From positions 62,001 to 126,000 of the forward strand of contig JAUFRC010000003.1 of the NCBI GenBank assembly GCA_030410095.1: a stretch of DNA of 64,000 nt, read 5' to 3'. This DNA comes from Paracoccus cavernae. Lineage in GTDB: Bacteria; Pseudomonadota; Alphaproteobacteria; Rhodobacterales; Rhodobacteraceae. The translations under genes and the position numbers were made by a program. Below are positions 51,213-61,554 of the stretch, in pieces (within the stretch, counting starts at the first letter, position 1; every line of letters begins with the position of its first letter). The notes below the pieces were generated by a model that was given only the letters and a program-made list of their open reading frames with translations, did not search any database and was not told where the DNA came from.

Positions 51213-52296
51213 GATTCAATCTATCTATAGTTGCAATGATTTTCGAACCATCGACCAAATATAAAAGATCAATCATTAAAGGCAGCTAACAGACAGCCAA
51301 AGCCGGTCGATGCATGCCTAAATCAAGACATTGACGGCAGTATCATGAACGGGCGCACAGAGGTCAACACAAGAAATTAACTATTTTTTAACCACTCGTG
51401 AAATCATTGAAAAACTTCATTCCTTGCGAGAATTGTCCCGGCCCATTCTCAATTGACCCCACCCCGGAGTGGAGGAAAACGGAGAAATCACCTTGACGAA
51501 AAGACCGCTCCGAATCGGTATCCGTATCATGTAATTCGGCTTGGGGATCATCGTTAAAGTCCAATGTTTTCAGGTACATTGTATAGATCCGGAAAAGCGT
51601 ATTTCCCGTGAGAAAGGCCGCTCCGAAATCGCGGTTTCCTCCGTTCCGGCATATTGAAACGTGGCGCCGCATCCGGCCATAAGTCTTATCGATCAAATAG
51701 AATTATGCATATCAATATTAAAGCATATCGAGCATATTCGACGCAGGTTTTTTCCGGCAGCGCTTGCGCCTTTGATGAAGCGCCCTTCACTGGACCCCGC
51801 GTCCTCGGCCTATCCGGTCACCCCGAGTAATCGGCGTTATGCATTCAATCGAACGCGCCATCAAGCGCCGCATGGCTCAACGAGAAACGCACCGGTATCC
51901 GGTTGCGCCATCACCCTTCATCCAAATGCGAACCCGACCGATCGCGAATGCCGCAATCGCATAGCGCAATAAGCCGCAACGACGAGCGAAATCCCGACCC
52001 CGCCGCTCCCGCCCGCAATTCGCAATTCCGCAGCACCTCGATTAATAAAAGAAACTTGGTTTATTTACCTGAACCGCGCGCACAAACTCGCCTTAGGCGT
52101 GTGTCATGCTGTTTTCTCCACGCTGCCCGAGCGCGGAAGCAGCGATCCTTTCGGGAGGGATCTGCGACGAAAGCAGCGGCAGGCCAGACGAAGGTCTATG
52201 GTTTTAAAAATAATATGCCTAGCCGTAACTAATGCTTGCTCGAGAGCGAGCTACCGCTAACATCCCTCCTGTAGATGCCTTTGGGAGGAGGGATCA
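51213..52296. other. Long AT-richer non-coding region
   Basis: About 1.08 kb of lower GC than its surroundings. One open frame on minus (51388-51696, 102 codons, containing the segment HDTDTDSERSFRQGDFSVFL) has no recognisable family and no clear ribosome-binding site; it could be a small gene or a remnant. Short frames on plus at 51661-51972 and 51903-52232 look like chance. The right end holds the promoter and an RBS-sequestering hairpin of the next ABC operon. Confidence 0.4.
52262..52294 (+). promoter_or_regulatory. Hairpin covering the ribosome-binding site of the sugar ABC operon
   Basis: ATCCCTCCT (52262-52270) is perfectly complementary to AGGAGGGAT (52286-52294), which contains the ribosome-binding site of the GTG start at 52297. 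The loop is 15 bases. When folded, the site would be hidden, so translation could be controlled by an RNA-binding protein, a small RNA or temperature. Confidence 0.5.
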
Positions 52297-53351
52297 GTGG
52301 CTTCAGTGACCATTGACGACGCGCGCAAGTCCTATGGCGCCGTAGAGGTGCTGCACGGCATCGATATCGACATTGACGAAGGCGAATTCGTCGTGCTTGT
52401 CGGCCCTTCGGGCTGCGGAAAATCCACGCTTTTACGAATGCTTGCGGGGCTTGAAAAGATCTCGGGCGGGCAGATCCGCATCGGCGAAAAGGTGGTGAAC
52501 GACCTGCCGCCCAAAGAGCGCGACATCGCGATGGTGTTCCAGAATTACGCGCTTTACCCGCATCTTTCCGTGGCCGAGAATATGGGGTTTTCGCTGAAAC
52601 TCGCGGGCAAGCCCAAGGCCGAGATCGCCGAGAAAGTGCGCCCCGCCGCCGAGATTTTGGGCCTCGCCCATCTGCTCGACCGCTATCCGCGCCAGCTTTC
52701 GGGCGGCCAGCGCCAGCGCGTCGCCATGGGCCGCGCCATCGTGCGCGATCCGCAGGTTTTCCTGTTCGACGAACCTTTGTCGAACCTTGACGCCAAGCTG
52801 CGCGTCTCGATGCGCACCGAGATCAAGAACCTGCACCAGCGCCTCAAAACCACGACCGTCTATGTCACCCACGACCAGATCGAGGCGATGACAATGGCCG
52901 ACAAGATCGTCGTCATGAATGCTGGTCGGGTCGAGCAGATCGGCGCGCCCTTGAGCTTTACGACCGTCCGGCCAATCTGTTCGTCGCGGGCTTCATCGGC
53001 AGTCCGGCGATGAACATGATCCCGGGCGAGATCGCGGACGGCGGTTTCCGCACCAGCGACGGAACGATTCTGCCTCTGGCCGATGATTTCGGCGCGGCTG
53101 CGGGTCAAAAGCTGGTCTACGGGTTGCGTCCCGAGGCGATCACCCAAGGGGGCACGATTGCCATGCGCGTCGAGGTAACCGAACCGACCGGCGCCGAGAC
53201 CTATGTCGTCGGCAACCTTGGCGGGACCGCGATTACCGGCGTCTTCCGCGACCGCGTGACGGCTCAGGCCGGTCAGTCGCTTGCGGTTTCGATCGACCCC
53301 AATGCCGTGCATCTGTTCGACGCCGACAGCGGCAAACGCCTGTCGCGCTGA
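52297..53351 (+). CDS. CUT1-family sugar ABC ATPase (frameshifted)
   Basis: The ATPase of a carbohydrate importer (UgpC/MsmK/MalK-like). Walker [10 protein letters not shown], signature LSGGQRQR, Walker [22 protein letters not shown], and the C-terminal MalK-type domain ([28 protein letters not shown]). One base is missing near 52952. The corrected length is about 351 residues. The start codon is GTG behind an exceptionally strong GGGAGGAGGGA site buried in a hairpin. It leads the operon, unusual because the ATPase is more often last. Confidence 0.88.
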
Positions 53352-53376
53352 TCCGTGAATACCCCGCGGAGGGAGG

Positions 53377-53394
53377 CCCCGAAACATTTCGGGG
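53377..53394 (+). promoter_or_regulatory. Short hairpin between ATPase and binding-protein genes
   Basis: CCCCGAAA and TTTCGGGG with two central bases, in the 98-base gap before the binding-protein gene. It could be a processing or stability element. Confidence 0.4.
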
Positions 53395-53449
53395 AGCCGT
53401 GGGGAACAGGGGCGGGTCAACCGCCATCATCACAGGAGAGGAGGAAGTC

Positions 53450-54764
53450 ATGACGATTGACCGCAGAAAGCTTCTGCAGGCCGGTGCCGCTTTGGCGGCA
53501 AGCTCGGCGCTGGTCGGCCCCTTCCGGGGTGGCCGTGCCGCGGCGCAGGCGGCCCCGCTGACCTTCACGCCGGAGGCGGGCGCGAGCCTGCGCCTTTGCG
53601 CTGGGTTCCTTTTGTCACCGCCGAGGAAGAGGCCTGGAACGCCAATACGAAAGCCTTCACCGAGCTGACCGGCGTCGAGGTCAAAATCGATCAGGAAAGC
53701 TGGGAGGACATCCGCCCCAAAGCCGCCGTGGCCGCCAATGTCGGCACCGGCCCCGATATGGTGATGGGATGGTTCGACGACCCGTTCCAATATCCCGACA
53801 AGCTGGTCGATGTGACCGATCTTTGCACCATGCTGGGTGAAAAGAACGGCGGCTGGTATGACGGTCTGCGCATGTATGGCGAGCAGGACGGCAAGTTCAT
53901 CTCGACCCCGCTTTGCGCCATCGGCAACGCCGTCTGCTACCGTGACAGCCATATGAAGGCCGCCGGTTTCGAGGAGTTCCCCACGGATACCGAGGGCTTC
54001 CTCGCTTTGTGTACCGCGCTCAAGGAAAAGGGCACGCCCGCGGGTTTCCCCTTCGGCAAGGCGGTCGGCGACGGGAACAACTTCGTCCATTGGCTGCTCT
54101 GGAGCCACGGCGGCAAGACCGTCGACGAACAGGGCAATCCCGCGATCAACAGCCCCGAGACCGTGGCCGCGATCGAATATGCCAAAAAGCTTTACGCGGT
54201 CTTCATTCCGGGCACGGAAAGCTGGCTCGACATCAACAACAACCGCGCTTTCCTTGCGGGGATGTCTCGCTGACGGCCAATGGCGTCTCGCTCTACTACG
54301 CGGCGCTCAAGGACGAGGCGCTCAAGGATCTCGCGGCCGATATCCGCACCCATATCCTGCCGATCGGGCCGGTCGGGACGTCGGTCGAGCTGCACCAGAC
54401 CTCGACCATCTCGATCTTCAACCACTGCAAATTCCCCAATGCGGCCAAGGCCTATCTGGAATTCATGTATAGTGCCGACCGCATGAATGCCTGGATCGAA
54501 GGCGCGAGCGCCTATTGCTGTCAGGCGCTCAAGGGCTTTGCCGACAATCCGGTCTGGACCTCGAACCCGATCCACACGCCCTATGCCAATGCCTCGGCAT
54601 CCCTGCGCGTGAACGGCTTTGCAGGCCCGCTCGGGCCGGCATCGGCGGGGGTCATGGCCGATTACGTCCTTGTCGACATGTTCGCCGAAGCCGTCACCGG
54701 CCAACGCACGACCGAGGAAGCCATCGCCAACGCAGAGCGCCGCATCGCGCGCTACTACCGCTAA
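53450..54764 (+). CDS. Sugar ABC solute-binding protein with Tat signal (frameshifted)
   Basis: A periplasmic carbohydrate receptor. The N-terminus DRRKLLQAGAALAASSALVG is a twin-arginine signal. The mature protein shows EEEAWNANTKAFTELTGVEV and GPDMVMGWFDDP, typical of the extracellular solute-binding family 1. Frame breaks lie near 53595 and 54268. The corrected length is about 438 residues. The strong GGAGAGGAGGAA site precedes ATG 53450. A very stable hairpin follows the stop. The ligand is unknown; an oligosaccharide is likely. Confidence 0.88.
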
Positions 54765-54771
54765 GGCGGCT

Positions 54772-54820
54772 CCGGCGCGCGGGCTTTGCCCTTCGAGGGC
54801 GGCCCGAACCCGCGCGCCGG
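54772..54820 (+). promoter_or_regulatory. Large stem-loop after binding-protein gene
   Basis: A perfect 12-bp outer stem, CCGGCGCGCGGG (54772-54783) with CCCGCGCGCCGG (54809-54820), encloses a second stem-loop GCCC-TTCGA-GGGC. With no T run it is more likely an mRNA-stabilising element than a terminator. Confidence 0.6.
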
Positions 54821-54929
54821 TCCCATCCGATCAGGGGCTCGGGCTCCTTTCGGGCCACGGGATGCCCCCGACGATACTGCAAAGACACAGCAAAGACCCT
54901 GCCAAGGCCCGCCAAGGAGAGAGAGGCTG

Positions 54930-55863
54930 ATGACCACTGTGCCAGACCCCAAAACCCGGGCGCCGGTCGCTTTTCCAAAGGCTCGGCGAAAGCAGAAACG
55001 GGCTCGGCCTGCTGTTCATGCTGCCTACTGCGGTGTTTTTGCTGTGTTTTCTGACTTACCCTTGGGGCTTGGCGTCTGGCTCGGCTTTACCGATACCAAG
55101 ATCGGCCGGCCGGGCGTCTTCATCGGGCTCGAGAATTACGAATGGCTCTGGCATGACAGCGTCTTCTGGCTCGCGGTCTTCAACACGCTGTTCTACACGA
55201 TCATCGCCTCGATCCTGAAATTCGGGCTCGGGCTGTGGCTGGCGCTGCTGCTGAACCGCAACCTGCCGTTCAAGAACTTTTTCCGCGCCGTGATCCTGCT
55301 GCCTTGGGTGGTGCCGACCGTGCTGTCGGCGATGGCCTTCTGGTGGATCTTCGATCGCAATTCTCGATCATTTCCTGGGTCTTGCAGAAATGGGGCGTGA
55401 TCAGCCAGCCGATCAACTTCCTCGGCGATCCGTGGAATGCGCGTCTTTCGGTCATGGCGGCGAACGTGTGGCGCGGCATTCCCTTTGTCGCGATCTCGCT
55501 GTTGGCGGGGCTGCAAACCATCCCGCAATCGCTGAACGAGGCCGCCGCAATCGACGGGGCGACGCGCTGGCAGATGTTCACCAAGGTGACGCTGCCGCTG
55601 CTGACGCCGATCATCGCGGTGGTGATGACATTTTCGGTCCTGTTCACCTTCACCGACTTCCAGCTGATCTATGTGCTGACGCGCGGCGGGCCGGTGAACG
55701 CGACCCATCTGATGGCCACGCTGTCCTTCCAGCGCGCCATTCCGGGCGGCCAGTTGGGCGAGGGTGCGGCAATCGCCGTGGCGATGATCCCTTCCTTCTG
55801 GCGGCGATCCTGTTCAGCTTCTTCGGCCTCCAGCGCCGCAAGTGGCAACAGCAAAACGATTGA
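54930..55863 (+). CDS. Sugar ABC permease, MalF/UgpA type (frameshifted)
   Basis: An inner-membrane permease with six helices (for example LLFMLPTAVFLLCFLTYP and FFRAVILLPWVVPTVLSAMA) and the EAA loop SLNEAAAIDGATRWQMFTKV. Three or more deletions interrupt it (near 54985, 55065, 55362 and 55800). The corrected length is about 312 residues. ATG 54930 follows GGAGAGAGAGG. A T-poor leader of about 50 bases precedes the start. Confidence 0.86.
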
Positions 55864-55875
55864 GACGAGGGCGTC

Positions 55876-56753
55876 ATGGCGAAAGAAAAAGACGAATCCA
55901 CCGAAGCCCTCGGCCAATACGAAAGCCGCGCCCGCCGCATCATGGTGGTCTGGCTGCCGATGGCCTGCTTCATGTTCGTGCTGCTGTTCCCTTTTACTGG
56001 ATGGCGATCACGGCGGTAAAACCGAACTACCAGATGACGGATTACCGCAACTACAACCCGCTTTGGGTGGTCGAGCCGACGCTGCGCCACATCAAATTCC
56101 TGCTGTTTGAAACCAGCTATCCGGCATGGATGTGGAATACGGTGATCGTCTCGGTCTGCTCGACGGTGATCTCGCTGGTGGCCTCGGTGCTGGCAGCCTA
56201 TGCGATCGAGAGGCTGCGCTTCAAAGGGGCGCGCATCACCGGCCTGCTGATCTTTCTGGCCTATCTGGTGCCGCCCTCGATCCTCTTCATCCCGCTGGCC
56301 TTCATCGTCTTTCAGGTCGGCATTTTCGACAGCAAGCTGGCACTGATCCTGACCTATCCGACCTTCCTGATCCCCTTCTGCACATGGCTGCTGATGGGCT
56401 ATTTCCGCTCGATCCCCTACGAGCTCGAGGAATCCGCGCTGGTCGACGGGGCCTCGCGCTGGCAGATCCTGACCAAGGTCGTGCTGCCTTTGGCCGTTCC
56501 GGGGCTGATCTCGGCGGGAATTTTCGCTTTCACGCTGTCGTGGAACGAATTCATCTATGCGCTGACCTTCATTTCCTCGTCGGAAAACAAGACCGTTCCG
56601 GTGGGCGTTCTGACCGAGCTGGTGCGCGGCGACATCTATGAATGGGGCGCCTTGATGAGCGGCGCGCTGCTTGGCTCGCTGCCCGTTGTGATCCTCTATT
56701 CGTTCTTCGTGGATTACTACGTCTCGTCGATGACCGGCGCGGTCAAGGAGTAA
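55876..56753 (+). CDS. Sugar ABC permease, MalG/UgpE type (frameshifted)
   Basis: The second membrane subunit. The first helix is VWLPMACFMFVLLFPFYWM, and the EAA loop is LEESALVDGASRWQILTKVV. One T is probably missing near 55994 (CCCTTTTAC). The corrected length is about 292 residues. It ends the operon. A hairpin (CTGCGCCG/CGGCGCAG, 56792-56819) downstream may terminate transcription before the MarR gene. Confidence 0.88.
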
Positions 56754-56852
56754 GGCGGAGGGGCGGAAAAGCGACCGCCCCCAATCGCCCTCTGCGCCGC
56801 CGTCGCGGCTTCGGCGCAGAAAGCGGCGGAAATCGCGGCGTAGTTCCTTTAA

Positions 56853-56874
56853 ATTATCTTTTGCGAATGATAAT
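56853..56874. promoter_or_regulatory. Candidate MarR operator ATTATC-N10-GATAAT
   Basis: A perfect 6-bp dyad with a 10-base spacer in the AT-rich promoter directly upstream of the MarR-type gene. Dyads of this spacing are usual for MarR autoregulation. Confidence 0.5.
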
Positions 56875-56901
56875 ATCACCGCAACCGGCATGAGGATTGC
56901 G

Positions 56902-57416
56902 ATGAATTATCTGGATCAGGAACGCGACGTCGTCGACCGCGGCATCGCCCTTTGGGACGCCGAAAAGCCCGAACTGGATTGTTCGGGCAAGGCGATCACC
57001 GGCCGCATCTTGTCGCTGAGCGAGATCGTCGAACAGGCCATGAATGCCTCGCTGCGCGATCTGGGCATCCGCTATTCCAGCTATGCCATCATCGCGACCC
57101 TGCGCGCGGTCGGCGCGCCCTACAAGATGTCGCCGGGACAGCTGCAGAACACACTGGTCTTTTCCTCGGGCGGGATTTCCAACCTCATCCGCCGCGTCGA
57201 GAAAGAGGGCTATATCACCCGCGAGACCGATCCCTCGGACGGGCGCGGCGTTCTCGTGGCGCTGACCCCTCGGGCATCGATCTGGCCGATCGCGCCATGC
57301 CCCTGCAGGCCGCGGCCGAGCTGCATCTGATCCGCATGCTCACCCCCGAAGAGCAGGCCGTCATGACCAATCTCTTGCGCCGCATGCTGGTGATGAACCG
57401 CAACGGCCTGCGCTGA
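56902..57416 (+). CDS. MarR-family transcriptional regulator (frameshifted)
   Basis: A winged helix-turn-helix regulator. Characteristic sequence: QNTLVFSSGGISNLIRRVEK in the recognition helix and TRETDPSDGRGVLVALT in the wing. One C or G is missing near 57275, after which the C-terminal dimer helices (LHLIRMLTPEEQAVMTNLLR) continue. The corrected length is about 171 residues. ATG 56890 is an alternative start four codons upstream. It probably controls the transporter-hydrolase operon that follows. Confidence 0.84.
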
Positions 57417-57534
57417 GACCCGCCGCACGCCCGAATCCCTGCGCAAAATCACCGCCCTGCCCGCCCCTGCAAAGACGCTGCGAAAGAAAAGATCGCGCAA
57501 GATCCTTTCATATACCTTTCGTAAAGATTATTCT

Positions 57535-57557
57535 GGACAGAAACGCGGAATCTGTCC
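57535..57557. promoter_or_regulatory. Dyad GGACAGA-N9-TCTGTCC upstream of binding-protein gene
   Basis: Perfect 7-bp arms, 50 bases before the start at 57607, next to a CTTTCGTAAAG dyad at about 57516-57526. One of these is probably the operator through which the operon is controlled. Confidence 0.45.
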
Positions 57558-57606
57558 TAGGTTTGCCAAAAGAAGAACCGGATATGTCACGACAGGGACG
57601 CCAACC

Positions 57607-58627
57607 ATGCGCAAAACCGCCATCCTTCACGCCGGCCTTTCGGCGATCGCTTTGGCCGCAGCCGGCCAATCCGCAGCGGCCGACGAACTGATCGTCGGCG
57701 GTTTCGGCGGCAATTTCGCCAAAGCGGTCGAGGCCTGCCATATCCCCGCTTTCGCGGCGGCGACCGGCGACACGGTCGTGCTGCAGGAGGAACTCCTCGC
57801 AGCTTGCCGCCACGATCCGCGCCACGCGGGGCCAGTCCGATTACGATATCGTCTATATCGACAATTCCTTTTCGACCCAGCTTGCCGCCGAGAGCCTGCT
57901 GGAACAGATCGCGGTCGAGGGTCTGACCAATGCTCCCGATCTGGTCGCCGGCGCGATCAGCGAAGACAAGACCGCCGTCCAGTACCAATGGGGCGCGACC
58001 GCGCTGGCCTATGATCCCGAGGTCTTCCCGACCGCGCCCGACAGCTGGGAGGCGATCTTCGATCCCGCCAATCAGGGCAAGATCGCGCTGCCCGATATTG
58101 CGGGCACGGCGGGCGTCCATTTCCTGATCGCGGCGGCCAAGCTGCGCGGCGGTGATATCGACAATCTCGACCCCGGTTTCGCGGCGATCAAAGAGATCAC
58201 CCCGGCATCGTCGCCTATTACAGCCAGGCCGACCAGCTGATCTCGATGTTCGAGCGCAAGGAAGTCGCGCTGGCGCCGTGGTATCCCGACCGCGCGGCGG
58301 CCGCCGCCGACGCCGGTCTGAAGATCGCGACCGTCTATCCGAAAGAGGGCGCGATCGGGATCAAGGTCACTTTGGTCATCCCCAAAGGCGCGCAGAACCC
58401 CGAGGCGGCGCTGAAATATATCGACGCGGTGCTCGCCCCGAAGTCCAAAGCTGCTTTGCCGAAAAGATGTATGCAGGCCCCGTCAACACCAAGACCGAGC
58501 TGACCGGCCGCGCCGCCGAAACCGTGCCGCAATCGGTCTATGAGGCGCTTTATTTCCCGATCCCGCGACGGTGGCCCAGAATGTCGCCGATTGGCGCCAG
58601 CGCTGGCAGCGCGAGATCACGCGCTAA
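57607..58627 (+). CDS. Polyamine-type ABC solute-binding protein (frameshifted)
   Basis: A periplasmic receptor for a PotABC-type importer. A Sec signal (LSAIALAAAGQSAAA) is followed by DELIVGGFGGNFAKAVEACH, a PotD-like opening. Breaks near 57795, 58200, 58445 and 58560 are each repairable by one base. The corrected length is about 341 residues. It is the first gene of the right-edge operon. Its ligand is probably a small nitrogen compound used by the hydrolase and amidase downstream. Confidence 0.85.
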
Positions 58628-58714
58628 GACCGGCCGATACCCCCGCGTGCAACCTGCCGGATGATCGCCGGCCGGATGGATGCGGAACCACCAGAACCCT
58701 CGCCCGCACCGACA

Positions 58715-58750
58715 GGGCCCCGCCGCCGCCCGTCCGGTCGGGCGGGGCCG
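58715..58750 (+). promoter_or_regulatory. GC-rich hairpin between binding-protein and ATPase genes
   Basis: CGCCCG (58727-58732) pairs with CGGGCG (58739-58744) around a 6-base loop, and flanking GGCCCCG/CGGGGCC bases can extend the stem with a bulge. It is similar in position to hairpins after other binding-protein genes here. Confidence 0.4.
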
Positions 58751-58793
58751 CCGCCACCCCGCCCGACCCGCATTTCCAAGGACGGAGATCCCC

Positions 58794-59879
58794 TTGTCCT
58801 CGCTATCCATCCAGTCCCTGACCAAAAGCTACGGCGAATTGACCATCGTCAAAAGCGTCTCGCTTGATGTCGCCGAGGGGGAATTCCTGTCGCTATTGGG
58901 GCCCTCGGGCTGCGGCAAGACCACGATCTTGCGGATGGTGGCGGGGCTTTTGCCGCCAAGCGGAGGCCGCATCATCATCGGCGGCAAGGATGTCACCACC
59001 TTGCCGCCCAACAAGCGCGATATCGGGCTGGTCTTCCAGTCCTATGCGCTGTTTCCGCAAATGACGGTCTTCGACAATATCGCCTTCGGCCTGCGCCGTC
59101 AGGGCGTGAAGGGGACCGAGCTTGACCGCCGCGTCATGGAGGCGCTCGATCAGGTCCGCCTGACCCAGATGCGCGACCGCTATCCGCGCCAGCTTTCGGG
59201 CGGCCAGCAGCAACGCGTGGCGCTGGCGCGGTCCATCGCGCCGAAACCGGGGATTTTGCTTTTCGACGAGCCACTCTCCAATCTCGACGCGCAATTGCGC
59301 GAGGAAATGCAGATCGAGATCAAGCGCCTCCAGACCGAGCTGCGCCTGACCTCGGTTTTCGTGACCCATGACCAGCACGAGGCCATGTCGCTGTCGGACC
59401 GGATCTGCCTGCTCGAACAGGGCGCGATCCAGCAGATCGGCACACCGGAGGAGATCTATTTCACCCCCGCCAACGGTTTTGTCGCCGGTTTCGTCGGCAG
59501 TCCGAACAAACTGTCGGGTCGGGTCTCGGGCGGGCGCCTGCATCTGGCGGAGGGGCTGTCCTTTTCCCATGCGGCGGAGGGCTTTGCCGACGGCACGCCG
59601 GTGACCGCCCGCATCCGTCAGGAAGATGTCGCCGTCGCCGCTTCGGGCGCAAGCAGCAGCATGGCAAACAGCGCGGTCGGGGCCAGCGCGGTTCCCGCCC
59701 GCATCGCCATGCGCATTTTCGAGGGGGCTTCGGTCCAGCTTGTCCTGTCGCTTGCCGGCGGCACCGAGATCCTTGCGCGGATCGGCTCGCGCGCGCCGCT
59801 CGCCTCGTTCCCCGAGGGTTCGGAGGTCTTGGTCTTTATCGCGCCCGACCGCATCCATCTGTCGCAGGCGGAGGGCTGA
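58794..59879 (+). CDS. PotA-type ABC ATPase
   Basis: An intact 361-residue ATPase. Walker A GPSGCGKTT, signature LSGGQQQR, Walker [22 protein letters not shown] and a C-terminal TOBE domain. TTG 58794 is the likely start, about 8-13 bases after AAGGACGGAG. It powers the two permeases encoded next. The permease gene starts 3 bases after the stop. Confidence 0.92.
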   Translation: MSSLSIQSLTKSYGELTIVKSVSLDVAEGEFLSLLGPSGCGKTTILRMVAGLLPPSGGRIIIGGKDVTTLPPNKRDIGLVFQSYALFPQMTVFDNIAFGLRRQGVKGTELDRRVMEALDQVRLTQMRDRYPRQLSGGQQQRVALARSIAPKPGILLFDEPLSNLDAQLREEMQIEIKRLQTELRLTSVFVTHDQHEAMSLSDRICLLEQGAIQQIGTPEEIYFTPANGFVAGFVGSPNKLSGRVSGGRLHLAEGLSFSHAAEGFADGTPVTARIRQEDVAVAASGASSSMANSAVGASAVPARIAMRIFEGASVQLVLSLAGGTEILARIGSRAPLASFPEGSEVLVFIAPDRIHLSQAEG

Positions 59880-59882
59880 GCC

Positions 59883-60738
59883 ATGGCGAAAGCCCTGCCG
59901 CGCGGTGCGGCCCTGATCACGCCGGTTCTTGTGCTTCTGGTCGCGGGCTTTCTCGCCCCGAGCCTGATCATGTTCGCGCTCAGCCTGCGCAATTACGACG
60001 GGCTTTCGGGGATGGGGGACAGCTGGACGCTGGTCAATTACCTCTCGATCCTGAGCGACGGTTACTACCTCGAAATCATCGCCCGCACGCTGCTTTTGGG
60101 CTTCGGCGTGGCGCTGGTCAGCCTGATCCTCGGCTTTCCGCTGGCGCTTTTCATCCTGCGCACTACGCCGCGGATGCAAACCGTCGCGCTTTTGCTGGTG
60201 ATCTTCCCGCTGCTTTTGAACATCGTCGTGCGCTCTTTCGGATGGATGGTGATTCTGCGCCGAAAGGCATCCTGAACCAGACGCTTCTGGATCTGGGTCT
60301 TATCGCGCAACCTCTTGATCTGATGTATAACACTTTGGGCGTCATGATCGGCTTGGTGCAGATCTATGTGCCTTTCATGGTGCTGATGCTGGTCCCCGCA
60401 TTGCAGGCGATCCCTGCGGATGTCGAGGCCGCCGCCTCGATCCTGAAAGCCGGACGGGCGCGGATTTTCTTCACGATCACCCTGCCCTTGGCCCTGCCCG
60501 GCATCGTCACCGGCTCGATCCTCGTCTTCGTGCTGACGATTTCGGCACTGGTGACGCCCCGGATGCTGGGCGGGCCGACCTATCAGGTGATGGCGACGCA
60601 GATCTATGACGAATTCATGACCAATCTCGACTGGCCCTCGGGCGCGGCACTGGCCTTTGTGCTGACCGCGATCGCGCTTGGCCTGATCTGGGGCGCGAAC
60701 CGGCTGTCGGCGCGCGTGACGCGGGGATTACCGGATGA
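59883..60738 (+). CDS. PotB-type ABC permease (frameshifted)
   Basis: A six-helix permease. N-terminal LITPVLVLLVAGFLAPSLIM, EAA loop DVEAAASILKAGRARIFFTI. One base is missing near 60262 (VILRRKAS versus LAPKGILNQ) and another near 60726 (GGGG read for GGGGG), after which the stop at 60736-60738 overlaps the next start (ATGATG). The corrected length is about 285 residues. Confidence 0.86.
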
Positions 60739-61521
60739 TGGCGAAAGCACCGGGCTGGAAGCTCGCCCTTGCGGCGACGCTGATCCTCGCCTTTCTGAAC
60801 CTGCCGACGATCGTGATCATGCTCGCGGCCTTTTCCAAAACCACCTATCTGACGATCCCGCCGCAGGGCTGGACGCTGGACTGGTTCCGCGCCGTGCTGA
60901 ATGACGCGAGCTATCTCAAGGCGATCTCGACCAGTCTCTGGCTTGCGACTTTGGCGACGGCGCTGTCGCTGATCCTCGGGACGGCGGCGAGCTATGCGCT
61001 CCATCACCGCCTGATCCCCGGCCGCGACGCGATCATGTCGCTGATCATGGCGCCGCTGGTTTTTCCGGCGGTGGTGATCGGGGTCGCGCTTTTGCAATAT
61101 GTCACGATGATCGGGCTGCGCGGACATTTCTTCGTCCTCGTTCTAGCCCATGCGATCATCACTTTGCCCTATGTCGTGCGCTCGGCCATGTCCTCGCTGA
61201 CCGGCATCAACCCCAGATCGAGGAAGCCGCGACCGTGCTTGGCGCGAACGGCTTTACCGCTTTCCGGCTGGTGACGCTGCCGATCATCAAACCGGGGCTG
61301 GTGGCGGGCGGGATCTTCTCTTCGTGACCTCGCTCGACAACGTGCCGGTGACGATCTTCCTGCTGACCCCGCGCCAGACGACCCTGCCGGTCAAGATCTT
61401 CGGCGCGGTCGAACATGGCGTCGATCCCTCGATCGCGGCCGCCTCGACACTGATGATCGCGGGCACGGCCGTTGCGCTGATCCTCGCGCAGCGCTGGGTG
61501 AATTTCACCCGCTTCTTCTGA
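60735..61521 (+). CDS. PotC-type ABC permease (frameshifted)
   Basis: The partner permease. N-terminal WKLALAATLILAFLNLPTIV, EAA loop IEEAATVLGANGFTAFRLVT, C-terminal VNFTRFF. Two deletions near 61212 and 61318 split it. The corrected length is about 262 residues. The hydrolase gene follows after 33 bases, so transport and catabolism are in one operon. Confidence 0.86.
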
Positions 61522-61554
61522 ACCCTTCCCGACCTTTCTACGCGGAGCATCCCG

